Positions 24,567-33,827 of a stretch of DNA of 64,000 nucleotides are shown piece by piece. Position 1 is the first letter of the stretch. Each line of letters opens with the position of its first letter. Source of the stretch: JAJZRJ01 sp040757055 (GTDB lineage Bacteria; Desulfobacterota; Desulfobulbia; Desulfobulbales; Desulfurivibrionaceae). Under the pieces are notes generated by a model. That model made no database searches, had not been told where the DNA came from, and worked only from the letters and a program-made list of their open reading frames with translations. The position numbers and the translations under genes are program-made. The DNA is taken from assembly GCA_040757055.1 (NCBI GenBank), contig JBFLXY010000001.1, positions 124,001 through 188,000 on the forward strand. The letters are read 5' to 3'.

Positions 24567-25658
24567 ATGAAAAAGATCGTGATCTCCACCGGCGGCGGCG
24601 ACGCGCCGGGCCTCAATGCCGTGATCTATGCCGTGGTAAAGTCCGCCTACCGCAGGGGCTGGGAGATTTACGGCAGCAAAAGCGGCTACAAAGGGCTGCT
24701 CGACCCGGAGGAACTGATCCGCCTTACCCCGGAAAAGGTCGAGGACATCATGCCCCTGGGCGGCACCATTCTGGGCTCCACCAACAAGGGCAACCCCTTT
24801 GCCATGCCGGTGGAGAACCTTGCCGGCGAGGTGCAGATCCGCGACCTCTCCGACCGGGTGATGCAGAACTTCAAGCGCATGGGCTTCTTCTGCCATATCG
24901 CCGTGGGCGGCGACGGCAGCCTTGAGATCGCCCACCGCTTTGCCGTGGAAAAAGGCATGCCGGTGATCGGCGTGCCCAAGACCATCGACAACGATTTGCA
25001 GGCCACCCAGCGCACCTTCGGCTTCGACACTGCGGTTTCCACCGCCACCGAGGCCCTGGACAAGCTCCACTCCACGGCCAAGTCCCACGACCGCGTCATG
25101 GTGGTGGAGGTCATGGGGAGGGATTCGGGCTGGATCGCGCTTAATTCGGGCATCTCCGGCGGGGCGGACGTGATCCTCATCCCGGAGATTCCTTTCGAGA
25201 TCGACAAGGTCTGCGACAAGGTCAACGACAACGAACTGCGGGACAAGCACTACGGCATCGTTGTGGTGGCAGAGGGTGCCAAGGCGAGGGGGATGAACGA
25301 GGCGCTCCACAAGGAAAAAGGCGAAGCCGGCCGCCAGGAAGTCGTGCTTGGCGGTATCGGTGAATGGGTGGCAAAGAAAATCAAGGAGTACACCGGCAAG
25401 GACACCCGCTCCCTGGTGCTGGGCCACCTGCAGCGGGGCGGCTCGCCCACCACTTTCGACCGGCTGCTGGCCCTGCGCTTTGGCGGCGCGGCGGTACGGA
25501 TGGCGGAGCAGGAGAATTTCGACCACATGGTGGCCCTCTCCACCCCGGACATGGTGCCGGTGCCGCTGGCCGAGGCGGTGAAGGCGCGCAAGAAGGTGCC
25601 GGTGGACAGCGACAAGCTGATGACCGCGCGGGAGATCGGCATCTGCTTCGGCGACTGA
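24567..25658 (+). CDS. pfkA: 6-phosphofructokinase
   Basis: 363-aa glycolytic kinase that phosphorylates fructose 6-phosphate. Phosphate-donor site GGDGS (G117) has Gly as in ATP-using enzymes, not the Asp of PPi-dependent forms; the following PKTIDNDL carries K138, found in PPi-dependent and in the actinobacterial ATP-dependent group. D141 is the catalytic Asp. Other sites: STGGGDAPGLN, EVMGRDSGWIA, LGHLQRGGSPT. The ATG at 24567 has a CAGGAG ribosome binding site. ATP use is predicted but not certain. Confidence 0.92.
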   Translation: MKKIVISTGGGDAPGLNAVIYAVVKSAYRRGWEIYGSKSGYKGLLDPEELIRLTPEKVEDIMPLGGTILGSTNKGNPFAMPVENLAGEVQIRDLSDRVMQNFKRMGFFCHIAVGGDGSLEIAHRFAVEKGMPVIGVPKTIDNDLQATQRTFGFDTAVSTATEALDKLHSTAKSHDRVMVVEVMGRDSGWIALNSGISGGADVILIPEIPFEIDKVCDKVNDNELRDKHYGIVVVAEGAKARGMNEALHKEKGEAGRQEVVLGGIGEWVAKKIKEYTGKDTRSLVLGHLQRGGSPTTFDRLLALRFGGAAVRMAEQENFDHMVALSTPDMVPVPLAEAVKARKKVPVDSDKLMTAREIGICFGD

Positions 25659-25748
25659 TGCCGGTTGGTGCGGGTTCGAAGCGAGTGGACGTTGGTGGAC
25701 GCGGGTGGACGACAACCGTGGACGCCTCGCCGGCAAAGACGTTGGCCA

Positions 25749-26057
25749 CTATGCTTTGCGGCGGGCCAACTCCGCCATGTACTCCTCCCACTCGATGGGG
25801 AGCATGGACTTTTTCCGGTTGTTGCACTCCTTGCAGGTGGTGACCACGTTGCCCTTGCTGCTCTGGCCGCCGCGGGCGATGGGCACGATGTGGTCCATGG
25901 TGAGTTCCGAGGGCTTCACCTGCTGGCCGCAGTAATAGCAGAGCCCTTGGGCCAATTTCTGCTGCCACCACCGGCTGCGCCGCAGTTCCCGCGCCTTGTC
26001 CCGCTCGCGGCGGACCGCCGCCTCGTCGATGCCGGCGAATCCCTCGTAGTCCTTCAT
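25749..26057 (-). CDS. HNH endonuclease-domain protein
   Basis: 102-aa protein with a compact HNH nuclease: zinc Cys pairs C40/C43 (CYYC) and C75/C78 (CKEC), and catalytic D55-H56 (MDHIVPIARGG), N70 and N79. The N-terminal third is charged and helical. It is the last gene of the helicase-folC-HNH operon; its ATG overlaps the folC stop by four bases (ATGA), so translation is coupled. No restriction methylase or phage gene is nearby; role may be DNA repair or defence. Confidence 0.9.
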   Translation of the reverse strand: MKDYEGFAGIDEAAVRRERDKARELRRSRWWQQKLAQGLCYYCGQQVKPSELTMDHIVPIARGGQSSKGNVVTTCKECNNRKKSMLPIEWEEYMAELARRKA

Positions 26058-27346
26058 GCCGCCACCTCGCCGAGCAGTTCCTGACGCACGGCGCCCACCA
26101 GATAGAGGGACCCGGCAATGCAGATCAAATCCTCCGGCCCTGCCAATGTCCAGGCCCGATCGAGTGCCTCTTGGACATCGGCGGTCTGCACCACCTTGTC
26201 CCGATCGGCTTCCGGCACCTGACCAAAGAGCTGGGCCGCGGTGGCCGAGCGCTCCCCAGCCGGCCGGGTGAGGATCAGGGTATCGGCCAGCGGCGCCACC
26301 TGGGCCAGGGTCGCGGCCAGGTCCTTGTCCGCCATGCTGCCCCAGACCACGAGCAGTTTCCGGTAGGTGAAATCGTCGCGCAGCGCCGCCACCAGGCTCG
26401 CCACCCCAGCCGGGTTGTGGGCACCGTCCAACAGGAAACGGCGTTCGTCACCATCCCGCTGCACCTGGAAGGATTCAAGCCGGCCGGGCCAGCGCACCGC
26501 GGCCAACCCCTCACGGATGGCGGTTTCGGGCACTGGATAGCGGTCGTGGAGCAGGTCGCAGATTGCCAGCACCACGGCCATGTTGTCCGCCTGATGCTGG
26601 CCGATGAGGTTGCAGCGCAACCCGGCCAAACGTCGGTTGTCGCCGATGCCTTGGTATTCCCAGCCAGCCGCCGATCCGGTCTGCATGGCAAAGTCCCGGC
26701 CCAGTAGGAAGAGCGGCGCGCCCTTCTCCGCGCAGGTTGTTTCCACCACCACCCGGCTGATGTCGTCCGCCACCGCCGAGACCAACGGCACGCCGGGTTT
26801 GACGATGCCGGCCTTTTCCCGAGCCACTGCCTCCAACGTGTCGCCGAGGTAGGCCTCGTGGTCCATGGTCACGTTGGTGATGACGCCGACGAGCGGGGTG
26901 ACCACGTTGGTGGCATCGAGCCGGCCGCCCATGCCCACTTCGAGGATGGCGAGATCGACCTGCTCCTGGGCGAACCAGAGCAGGGCCAGGGCGGTGGTGA
27001 ATTCGAAATAGGTGATCTGCTCGTCGCCCAATACCTCGCGGATTTGGCTCGCTACCCGAGCAAAATCCTGCTCCGGGATGAAGGTATCGTTGATGCGGAA
27101 GCGCTCCCGCACCGAACTCAGATGCGGCGAGGTGTAGAGCCCCACCCGGTAGCCGGCGCGGCTCAACACCGCAAGCAGGGCCGAGGAGACCGAGCCCTTG
27201 CCGTTGGTGCCTGCCACGTGGATGCATTGGAGCTGACGCTGGGGGTGGCCGACGCGGCCGAGAAAGGTCGTCATGCTGTCGAGCCCCAGCTTGATCTTGA
27301 AGAACTGGAGCTGGTCGAGATACGCCCACGCTTCTTGATAATCCAT
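26054..27346 (-). CDS. folC: bifunctional folylpolyglutamate synthase / dihydrofolate synthase
   Basis: 430-aa Mur-ligase-fold enzyme that adds glutamate to dihydropteroate and folates. P-loop VAGTNGKGSVSSAL (about residues 42-55), SPHLSSVRERFRI (the folate-binding loop) and LLDGAHNPAGV (C-terminal domain) are intact. The ATG at 27346 shares one base with the helicase stop (TGATG), and its own stop overlaps the HNH start. Confidence 0.95.
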   Translation of the reverse strand: MDYQEAWAYLDQLQFFKIKLGLDSMTTFLGRVGHPQRQLQCIHVAGTNGKGSVSSALLAVLSRAGYRVGLYTSPHLSSVRERFRINDTFIPEQDFARVASQIREVLGDEQITYFEFTTALALLWFAQEQVDLAILEVGMGGRLDATNVVTPLVGVITNVTMDHEAYLGDTLEAVAREKAGIVKPGVPLVSAVADDISRVVVETTCAEKGAPLFLLGRDFAMQTGSAAGWEYQGIGDNRRLAGLRCNLIGQHQADNMAVVLAICDLLHDRYPVPETAIREGLAAVRWPGRLESFQVQRDGDERRFLLDGAHNPAGVASLVAALRDDFTYRKLLVVWGSMADKDLAATLAQVAPLADTLILTRPAGERSATAAQLFGQVPEADRDKVVQTADVQEALDRAWTLAGPEDLICIAGSLYLVGAVRQELLGEVAA

Positions 27347-29565
27347 CACGAGAGCACCTCCAGCCGGGCATAGTCGAGGTGCAGGGTTTTCAGGCCGTGG
27401 CGCGGGAAGTAGATGTCGAAGGTCCGCGGCCCGGCCTGGCGTTCCACCTTGCCCTGGCCGAAGAAGGGGTGCTTCACCGCCATGCCCGGCTTGAGTTCCG
27501 CCTCGGGTGGCGGTGGTGGCGCGGTGGTGGCGGGTTGATAGGCAGGGGACAAGACCATTGGCTCGCTCTTCCACGGGTCAGTGAGCCAGCCAGGCGCACT
27601 CTCCCTGCCGCTCTGCATGAGGTTGGGCGGCAGCTCCTCCAGAAAGGGAGAGATGGCGCCGGTGGTGCGGTAGCGGTCCGGGCTCATCACCTCGCGCGGA
27701 TAGAGGAAAAAGAGGCGTTTCCGGGCTCTCGTCGCGGCCACGTACAGCAGGCGGCGCTCCTCCTCGTATTGCTCCGGCAGGGCTGCCTGGGCCGAGGGGA
27801 ACTTGCCCTCCACCAGGTGGATGATGAAGACCGTGTCCCACTCCAGCCCCTTGGCCGAATGGATGGTGGAGAGCACCAGGCGCTCCCGGCTGACGGCCAG
27901 ATCGGCAGGCAGATCGCTGGGCTGCGGCGGGTCGAGGGAGGTGTCGTCAAGAAAGGGCTGCAACTCGGTGTACCCTTCGAGGATCGCGCGGAGCTGGTCG
28001 AGGTCGCGGCTGCGGCGCGGGTAGTCGTCGTGGTAAAGGCGCTCAAAAACAGGCCGGTAATAGGCCATGAGCAGGTCGAACTGCTGCACTGGCGCGAGCC
28101 CCGGCGCCGAGAGTTCGGTGAGCAGATCGGCCAGGGCCAGGAGTCCGGCCTGCCAGGACTTGCCCGCCGGGTAGTTCTTAAGCGCTTCCAGCGGCTCATC
28201 GGCGCTCTTGAGCCGGCTCAACACGTTCTGGGCGGTCTTGGGCCCCACCTTGTCGAGCTGGAGCAGCAGGCGGTTCCACGAGAGGTTGTCCTGGGGATTA
28301 TGGAGCACCCGCAGGTAGGCGAGCACGTCCTTGATGTGGGCCGACTCGGTGAGTTTCAAGCCGCCCCGCTTCTCGAAGTCGAGATGGCGGTTGGCCAGTT
28401 CCAGCTCCAGCTTGAAGGAGTGGTAGCCGGAGCGGAAGAGCACGGCGATCTCGGAGAGCGGCACCCCCTCTGCCTGAAGGGCCAGGATCTTTTCCACCAC
28501 GAACCGCGCCTGGGCCCCCTCGTCGCGGGCCGCGTGCAGCACCGGCGACTCGCCGGACTCGATCTTGCTGTAGAGGGTCTTGGTGTACTTCTCCTGGGCC
28601 TGCTCGATGATGGCGTTGGTCACCCAGAGGATCGGCTGGGTGCTGCGGTAGTTCTCCTCCAGCCGGATGATCCTGGTGCCGGGGAAGAGGCGCGGGAAAT
28701 CCATGATGTTGCGGAAGTCGGCGCCGCGGAAGCTGTAGATCGACTGGGAGTCGTCGCCCACCACCATGACGTTGTTGCTCGGCGCAGCCATCAACCGCAC
28801 GATCTCGGCCTGGATCGGGTTGGTGTCCTGGTATTCGTCCACCATCAGGTAGGCAAATCTGCCGGCCAGTTCCTCGCGCACCGCCGGGTGCTCGGCAAGC
28901 AGCCGCTGCCAGTTGACGAGCAGGTCGTCGTAGTCCATGAGGCCGTGCTCGACCTTGAACTTCTGGTAGTGGTCGCGGATCAGCAAGAGGTCGTCGAGAA
29001 AGTCGTGGAGATGGCCGTACTCGTCGTCCAAAAGATCGGCAATGGAGATGCCCTTGTTCACCGCCTTGCTGAGGATACTGACGATGAGCCGCTTGGACGG
29101 GAAACGCTTGCCCTCGCCGCCCAGACTGAGGGAGGACTTGATGAGGTTGACAATGCCCTCGGCGTCGTCCTGATCGAGGATGGTGAAGTTGGACGCGTAG
29201 CCGAGGTGGTGGGCATGGCGCCGCAGCAGCAAGTTGGCCACCGCATGGAAGGTGCCGCCCATGACCCGGCGGCAGGAGTCGTCCAGGAGCAGGCTCGCGC
29301 GGCTCACCATCTCCTGGGCCGCCTTGCGGGTGAAGGTGAGCAGCAGGATCTGCTCCGGGCTCACCCCCTGCTCCACCAGGTGGGCCAGGCGGTAGACCAG
29401 GGTGCGGGTCTTGCCGCTGCCCGCGCCGGCAATGACCAGCACCGGACCGTCCACCGTGGTGGCGGCCTCGTACTGCGCCTCGTTGAGTTGCTGGCGGCTG
29501 ACCGGCGAAACCGTTGCCCTGGGAACGGACGGCGCTTTATCAGGGGGAAAGAGAGAACGCTGCAT
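27346..29565 (-). CDS. ATP-dependent DNA helicase, UvrD/PcrA/Rep family
   Basis: 739-aa superfamily 1 helicase. Motifs in order: Q-motif LNEAQYEA, Walker A AGAGSGKTRTL (about residues 46-56), Ib TFHAVANLL, Walker B LMVDEYQDTN, III VVGDDSQSIYSFRGA, IV LEENYRS, V LSTIHSAKGLEWD and VI YVAATRARKRL. The C-terminus has a small SH3-like KV/PFFGQGKVER domain as in PcrA/UvrD. The start MQRSLFPPD at 29565 has no strong ribosome binding site; the frame continues upstream through sequence of a different character. Likely roles: excision repair and removal of protein blocks. Confidence 0.94.
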   Translation of the reverse strand: MQRSLFPPDKAPSVPRATVSPVSRQQLNEAQYEAATTVDGPVLVIAGAGSGKTRTLVYRLAHLVEQGVSPEQILLLTFTRKAAQEMVSRASLLLDDSCRRVMGGTFHAVANLLLRRHAHHLGYASNFTILDQDDAEGIVNLIKSSLSLGGEGKRFPSKRLIVSILSKAVNKGISIADLLDDEYGHLHDFLDDLLLIRDHYQKFKVEHGLMDYDDLLVNWQRLLAEHPAVREELAGRFAYLMVDEYQDTNPIQAEIVRLMAAPSNNVMVVGDDSQSIYSFRGADFRNIMDFPRLFPGTRIIRLEENYRSTQPILWVTNAIIEQAQEKYTKTLYSKIESGESPVLHAARDEGAQARFVVEKILALQAEGVPLSEIAVLFRSGYHSFKLELELANRHLDFEKRGGLKLTESAHIKDVLAYLRVLHNPQDNLSWNRLLLQLDKVGPKTAQNVLSRLKSADEPLEALKNYPAGKSWQAGLLALADLLTELSAPGLAPVQQFDLLMAYYRPVFERLYHDDYPRRSRDLDQLRAILEGYTELQPFLDDTSLDPPQPSDLPADLAVSRERLVLSTIHSAKGLEWDTVFIIHLVEGKFPSAQAALPEQYEEERRLLYVAATRARKRLFFLYPREVMSPDRYRTTGAISPFLEELPPNLMQSGRESAPGWLTDPWKSEPMVLSPAYQPATTAPPPPPEAELKPGMAVKHPFFGQGKVERQAGPRTFDIYFPRHGLKTLHLDYARLEVLS

Positions 29566-29695
29566 GGGGGGCACTCTACCACAGCCAGGAGAGGGGCGCA
29601 CCGGAGAAAAAACGTTGAAGCGGGCCGGGAGGCGATGGTAGAGTGGGCCGCTGACCGATGTCACGATCAACCCGCATCTCCCCCGAGGAAGTCCC

Positions 29696-30091
29696 ATGAG
29701 CACACTTGCCCCGGAGCAGCTTTTTACCCCCGAGACCCTGAGCCGGCTCTTCCCGGCCGACCGGGCCGACCAGTTCTTCGACGCCCTGCTGGGCGACGCC
29801 GGCGAAGGCGCCTACGACATCCGGCTGGCCTTCACCCGCCACGACGCCGCGGCCAAGACCCTGACCTTTGCCCTGGAGCTGCACGAGCGACCCGGCAAAT
29901 GCCTGGCCTGCAACCTCACCTACGGTCTGCCCGAGGTCTTCGCCCGCCATCCGCTCATCAACCTCAAGGGCGTGGTGGCGGAAATCGCGGCCCTCTGCGG
30001 CAACGCCACGGCGAAGGAGTGGCGCCTCGGCACCACCCAGCAGGTCAATAAGGCCCTGCACACCGTACCGCTCCACATCCACTTGGCCTAG
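29696..30091 (+). CDS. conserved hypothetical protein, 131 aa
   Basis: Soluble 131-aa protein with a GAGGAAG ribosome binding site. The N-terminal part is helical (PETLSRLFPADRADQFFDAL), followed by beta strands (AYDIRLAFTRHD, LTFALELHERPG), a single CLAC motif and a conserved-looking HPLINLKGVVAEIA helix. I recognise it as a small family met in Desulfobacterota genomes, sometimes carrying a spurious homeobox name; no function is known. It is divergent from the helicase gene and convergent with the PHP-domain gene. Confidence 0.75.
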   Translation: MSTLAPEQLFTPETLSRLFPADRADQFFDALLGDAGEGAYDIRLAFTRHDAAAKTLTFALELHERPGKCLACNLTYGLPEVFARHPLINLKGVVAEIAALCGNATAKEWRLGTTQQVNKALHTVPLHIHLA

Positions 30092-30102
30092 CGTCGAACC
30101 CG

Positions 30103-30882
30103 TTACACCTGCCTCTCGGCCATCCAACCGGCCAATCGCCCGAAATACCGCCCCACCTCGCTGGGCCGATGGGCATCGGAGGCGGCCTCCAGGCGGATGC
30201 CGAGCATCGCGGCCTCTTCGAGAATCGCCCGCGTCGGGTACTGCTCGCCCCGGTGGGAAAAGCCGGAGGTGTTGACCTCCAGGGCCATGCCCTTCCTGGC
30301 CATGGCCTGGAGAATCGCGCTGATCTGCCGCTGATGCGCCGTGATAAAGCGGACCTCGGGATGGTGGCGGAGCACGGCGTCCACATGGCAGAGCACGGTG
30401 CCGGGCAGGGCTTCCACCGCCTCCAGCAGGATGGCGAAATAGTCGGCAATCACCCGCTCCACCCCATGGCGGCCCAGGGGCTCCAGGTTGGCCTTGCGTC
30501 GGCTCACCACGTTGTGGTGGCGGCCATTGATCTCGTAGTAATGGAAGGAGACGCCGACCCGGTCCCATTGGTACTGTTTGAGGAACGCCAGCGTCTCCGC
30601 GACGCGCTTCGGATTGTACCCCACCTCGACCCCCAGGCCAATCTCGATGCGGCTCTGGTACTGCTCCCGCAGCGCCTCACCCTCGGCGCGATACCGGGCG
30701 AACTCCGTTTCGGAAGGCCAGGTCGCTTCGTCGTAGTTGATCCCGATCTCCAGATGCTCCAGAAAGTTGAGCCGTTTGAGTCCGGCGGCGATGGCGGCCT
30801 CGATATAGTCGGCCATCTCGCCATGGGCGTGGTGGCAGTACTTGGTGTGGACGTGGCCGTCGCTGGTCAGATCGATCTGCAT
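30103..30882 (-). CDS. hisJ: PHP-domain phosphoesterase, histidinol-phosphatase type
   Basis: 259-aa PHP metal-dependent phosphatase like HisJ of Bacillus. Metal ligands are in DGHVHTKYCHHAHGEM (residues 8-23), FLEHLEIG, the SFHYYEI region, LCHVDAVLRH and SDAHRP near the C-terminus. A terminator of the upstream gene lies just before the ATG at 30882, which rules out longer starts. Histidinol phosphate is the likely substrate, although other PHP phosphatases share these motifs and no other his gene is nearby. Confidence 0.85.
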   Translation of the reverse strand: MQIDLTSDGHVHTKYCHHAHGEMADYIEAAIAAGLKRLNFLEHLEIGINYDEATWPSETEFARYRAEGEALREQYQSRIEIGLGVEVGYNPKRVAETLAFLKQYQWDRVGVSFHYYEINGRHHNVVSRRKANLEPLGRHGVERVIADYFAILLEAVEALPGTVLCHVDAVLRHHPEVRFITAHQRQISAILQAMARKGMALEVNTSGFSHRGEQYPTRAILEEAAMLGIRLEAASDAHRPSEVGRYFGRLAGWMAERQV

Positions 30883-30889
30883 GGCGCAT

Positions 30890-30923
30890 AAAAAAGCACG
30901 CCTCCGCACCGCGGAAACGTGCT
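30890..30923 (-). terminator. rho-independent terminator downstream of the 63-aa gene
   Basis: Minus strand AGCACG-TTTCCGCGGTGCGGAGG-CGTGCT followed by TTTTTTA. The inner TCCGC/GCGGA pairs extend the stem. It isolates the small gene from the PHP gene. Confidence 0.8.
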
Positions 30924-30948
30924 GTGTTCCGTCAACTCTGGCTGATCC

Positions 30949-31140
30949 CTATGCGTTGCCGCGGGGGAAGAAATGAACGAGGCCGTTGACTTCCGAGGTG
31001 TCGCAGATGGTGCCGAGGCCGAACTCGATGAACTGCTCCAGCCCTTCCACCGGAATGGCCAGGGCCTGGCCGTCGGGCATATGGTAGATCACCGCCTGCA
31101 CCTTGGACATGTCAATGGCCTTTCCGGGCATCGTGCGCAT
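30949..31140 (-). CDS. small conserved-looking hypothetical protein, 63 aa
   Basis: 63-aa soluble protein with a GGGAGGCAACC ribosome binding site ahead of ATG 31140; an internal ATG at 31110 is an alternative. The body (VQAVIYHMPDGQALAIPVEG then LEQFIEFGLG) looks like a small beta-alpha domain. No family recognised. It lies between ftsK and the PHP gene and has its own terminator, which supports a real transcript. Confidence 0.7.
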   Translation of the reverse strand: MRTMPGKAIDMSKVQAVIYHMPDGQALAIPVEGLEQFIEFGLGTICDTSEVNGLVHFFPRGNA

Positions 31141-31260
31141 GGTTGCCTCCCACTTTCTCTATCGGCATCTCGCCGGGTCTGGTTAAATCGGGACTTGGCC
31201 GGGCCACGACCATTTCTTTTCATACAGATAATCACTGCCGGCACCTTGGCAAGGCGAAAT

Positions 31261-33357
31261 CTATGAATGGCTGCGCACCAGCACCTCGCGGGGCTTGGCG
31301 CCGTCGGCCGGCCCCACCACGCCTTCCCGCTCCATGGTCTCGATCATGCGGGCCGCCCGGTTGTAGCCCACCCGCAGGCGGCGTTGCAGCATGGAGATGG
31401 AGGCTTGGCCGGTCTCGGTGACAATGGCCACTGCTTCGTCGTAGCGGTCGTCGAATTCCTCGGCCCCTCCCTCGCCACTCCCATCGGGCTCCGCTGCCAG
31501 GGCCAGCACCGACTCGTCGTACTCTGCCGCGCCCTGTTCCTTCAAAAAGCCCACCACCCGCGCGATTTCCTGTTCCGAAATGTAGGCTCCATGGATGCGC
31601 TGGAGTTTGGCGCTGCCCGGCGGCAGGAAGAGCATGTCGCCGGCCCCCAGCAGATACTCGGCGCCCACGGTGTCGAGGATGGTGCGGGAATCCACCTTGG
31701 AGGAGACCTTGAACGACATGCGGGTGGGGAAGTTGGCCTTGATGAGGCCGGTCAATACGTCCACCGAGGGGCGCTGGGTGGCGAGGATGAGGTGCATGCC
31801 TGCCGCCCGCGCCATCTGTGCCAGACGCGCCACGGCATCCTCCACTTCGCGGGAGGAGACCATCATCAGGTCGGCCAGCTCGTCGATGATGATGACGATG
31901 AGGGGCAGCTTGACCTCGGCGCTGGCGTTGTAGCTGGCAAGCGACTTGACCCGCGCCTCCTCCATGATCTGGTAGCGCCGCTCCATCTCGCGCACTGCCC
32001 ACAGAAGCGCCCGGCTGGCCATCTTCGGGTCCACCACCACCGGGTGCAGCAGGTGCGGGATCGCCTCGTAGCTCGAAAGCTCGATGCGCTTGGGGTCCAC
32101 CAGCAGGAAGCGCACCTCCTCGGGGGTGGCCTTGTAGAGGATGCTGGTGATGATGGTGTTGACGGCCACGCTTTTGCCCGAGCCGGTGGCGCCGGCAATG
32201 AGCAGATGCGGCATGCGGGCCAGATCCGCCACCACCGGGTTGCCGATCACGTCCATGCCAAGGCCCATGACCAAACGCGATTCCGCCTTCTGGAATTTCT
32301 CGTGGGCCAGGATGTCGCGCAAGGAAACGGTCTGGCGCGCGGGGTTGGGAATCTCGATGCCCAGCGCCGCCTTGCCGGGGATGGAGCCCACGATGCGCAC
32401 GCTCTCGGCCTTCAGGGCCAAGGTGAGGTCGTCGGCCAGCCCCACGATCTTGTTGATTTTCACCCCGGGCGCCGGCGCGAATTCGTAGGTGGTGATGATG
32501 GGGCCCGGCGAAATGCCCACCACCTTACCCTCCACTCCGAAGTTCTTGAGGTTCTCCTCCAGTTCCTTGCTCACCTTGTAGTAGTAGTCGCGATCCACCG
32601 CAAGGTCGTGCTGCTCGGATTTGTCGAGCAGGGCCAGGCTCGGGAGCTGATAGGCGCCGCGGGCAACGGGCCTCGGCTCGAACTCCTCCTCGGTGCGCAG
32701 AGGCAGCCGCACCGGCTCATGGACACTGGGAATTGCCTCCTCGTCGGTCTCGTCAGGAGGAGGTTCCACTGCCTTGACCTCGGTACGCGGGGCGGGTTCG
32801 ACCGCCACCTCATCCCTCCCCTCCCGCAAGCGCAGGAACAGTGCATAGGGCGAGAAGTCGAGGATCACCATGAGTGAGACGAGAAGCAGGGTCAGATAGG
32901 CAAGGAGCGCGCCGGCGGTTCCGAAAAATTCGGCGGCAAAACCGTGGATCAGGAGACCGAGATGGCCGGCCACCGGGTAGAGCCGGTTGCCGATCGCAGC
33001 GAGGCCATCCGCCGCCAGCAGCCCCAAGAGACCGCTGCTGGCGAGGAGAATGCCTGTGGCGCCCAACACCATGGGGGGCACGTCTTCCAACGAAAAGCGG
33101 GGGGAAAAGGCGCGGAGGGCGAGGATGAGCAACAGGGCCGGAAACCAGAGGGCGGTGAGGCCAAAGGCCCCTAGGAAAACGCGGCCGATGAAGCCGCCCA
33201 AAGCACCGCCCCAGTTGGGCGGGGTCACCATTCCAGGCTGGGGCAGGGAATAACTGACAAAACAGAGCAGCAGGAAGAGGGCGGCGAAGATCCCCAGCAC
33301 CGAGGCGATTTCCTGACCGAGCGGCGGCCGCTCCTGCTTCCTGTCGTTTCGCGCCAT
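31261..33357 (-). CDS. ftsK: DNA translocase FtsK/SpoIIIE
   Basis: 698-aa septal DNA pump for chromosome segregation. Four membrane helices occupy about residues 20-180, followed by a short Glu/Pro-rich linker (about 190-250), the motor domain with Walker A GATGSGKSVAVN and Walker B LIVIIIDELADL, and a C-terminal winged-helix gamma domain (last 65 residues, SMLQRRLRVGYNRAARMIET) that reads KOPS-type signals. The linker is short compared with E. coli FtsK. Last gene of the 20-gene minus-strand run. Confidence 0.96.
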   Translation of the reverse strand: MARNDRKQERPPLGQEIASVLGIFAALFLLLCFVSYSLPQPGMVTPPNWGGALGGFIGRVFLGAFGLTALWFPALLLILALRAFSPRFSLEDVPPMVLGATGILLASSGLLGLLAADGLAAIGNRLYPVAGHLGLLIHGFAAEFFGTAGALLAYLTLLLVSLMVILDFSPYALFLRLREGRDEVAVEPAPRTEVKAVEPPPDETDEEAIPSVHEPVRLPLRTEEEFEPRPVARGAYQLPSLALLDKSEQHDLAVDRDYYYKVSKELEENLKNFGVEGKVVGISPGPIITTYEFAPAPGVKINKIVGLADDLTLALKAESVRIVGSIPGKAALGIEIPNPARQTVSLRDILAHEKFQKAESRLVMGLGMDVIGNPVVADLARMPHLLIAGATGSGKSVAVNTIITSILYKATPEEVRFLLVDPKRIELSSYEAIPHLLHPVVVDPKMASRALLWAVREMERRYQIMEEARVKSLASYNASAEVKLPLIVIIIDELADLMMVSSREVEDAVARLAQMARAAGMHLILATQRPSVDVLTGLIKANFPTRMSFKVSSKVDSRTILDTVGAEYLLGAGDMLFLPPGSAKLQRIHGAYISEQEIARVVGFLKEQGAAEYDESVLALAAEPDGSGEGGAEEFDDRYDEAVAIVTETGQASISMLQRRLRVGYNRAARMIETMEREGVVGPADGAKPREVLVRSHS

Positions 33358-33392
33358 GCCCCTATGGTAGCACAAAGCGCGGGGAGTGCAAC

Positions 33393-33821
33393 TCAATCAA
33401 CGGCGTTTTCCCGCGCCTGGTCGAGATTCTTCTTCACTGCATCGAGAATGCCGTTGATGAAGGGCGGCGCATCGTCGGTGCTGAAGCGCTTGGCCACCTC
33501 GATCGCTTCGTTGATCGCCACGCTGGCCGGCACATCCTTGCGGAAGCAGAGTTCGAAGATGGCGATGCGCATGATGTTGCGGTCGATGCACGACATCCGC
33601 TCCAGCCGCCAGTGGGCGGCATTCTCCTGGATGGAGGCATTGATTGCCTCCCAGTTGCCGGCCACCCCTTCCACCAGTTCGCGGGCATAGGGAACGGCCT
33701 TCTGGTTGACCTCGAAATTGGCGCAGAGCAGCGGAAAGCTTTCCACCGCCGGCGCGGCGGTCATCTCGCTCTGGTAGAGACAGTGCAGGGCGATCTCCCT
33801 GGCCTTGCGACGCAGACCCAT
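33393..33821 (-). CDS. nusB: transcription antitermination factor NusB
   Basis: 142-aa all-helical protein that binds rRNA boxA RNA with NusE. The N-terminal Arg-rich LRRKAREIALHCLYQSE helix and C-terminal SVAINEAIEVAKRFSTDDAPPFINGILD block are typical. It follows ribH by six bases, the usual ribH-nusB pairing. Confidence 0.95.
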   Translation of the reverse strand: MGLRRKAREIALHCLYQSEMTAAPAVESFPLLCANFEVNQKAVPYARELVEGVAGNWEAINASIQENAAHWRLERMSCIDRNIMRIAIFELCFRKDVPASVAINEAIEVAKRFSTDDAPPFINGILDAVKKNLDQARENAVD

Positions 33822-33827
33822 ACGGCG

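Noticed and set aside
25683..25725. GTGGACG repeated four times, as a CRISPR or iteron array
   Set aside because: Units are only 7 bases, irregularly spaced and few; no spacers, cas or rep gene nearby.
27379..30051. An 890-codon plus-strand open frame opposite the helicase
   Set aside because: No recognisable domain; the minus strand carries all helicase motifs, so this is a codon-bias shadow.
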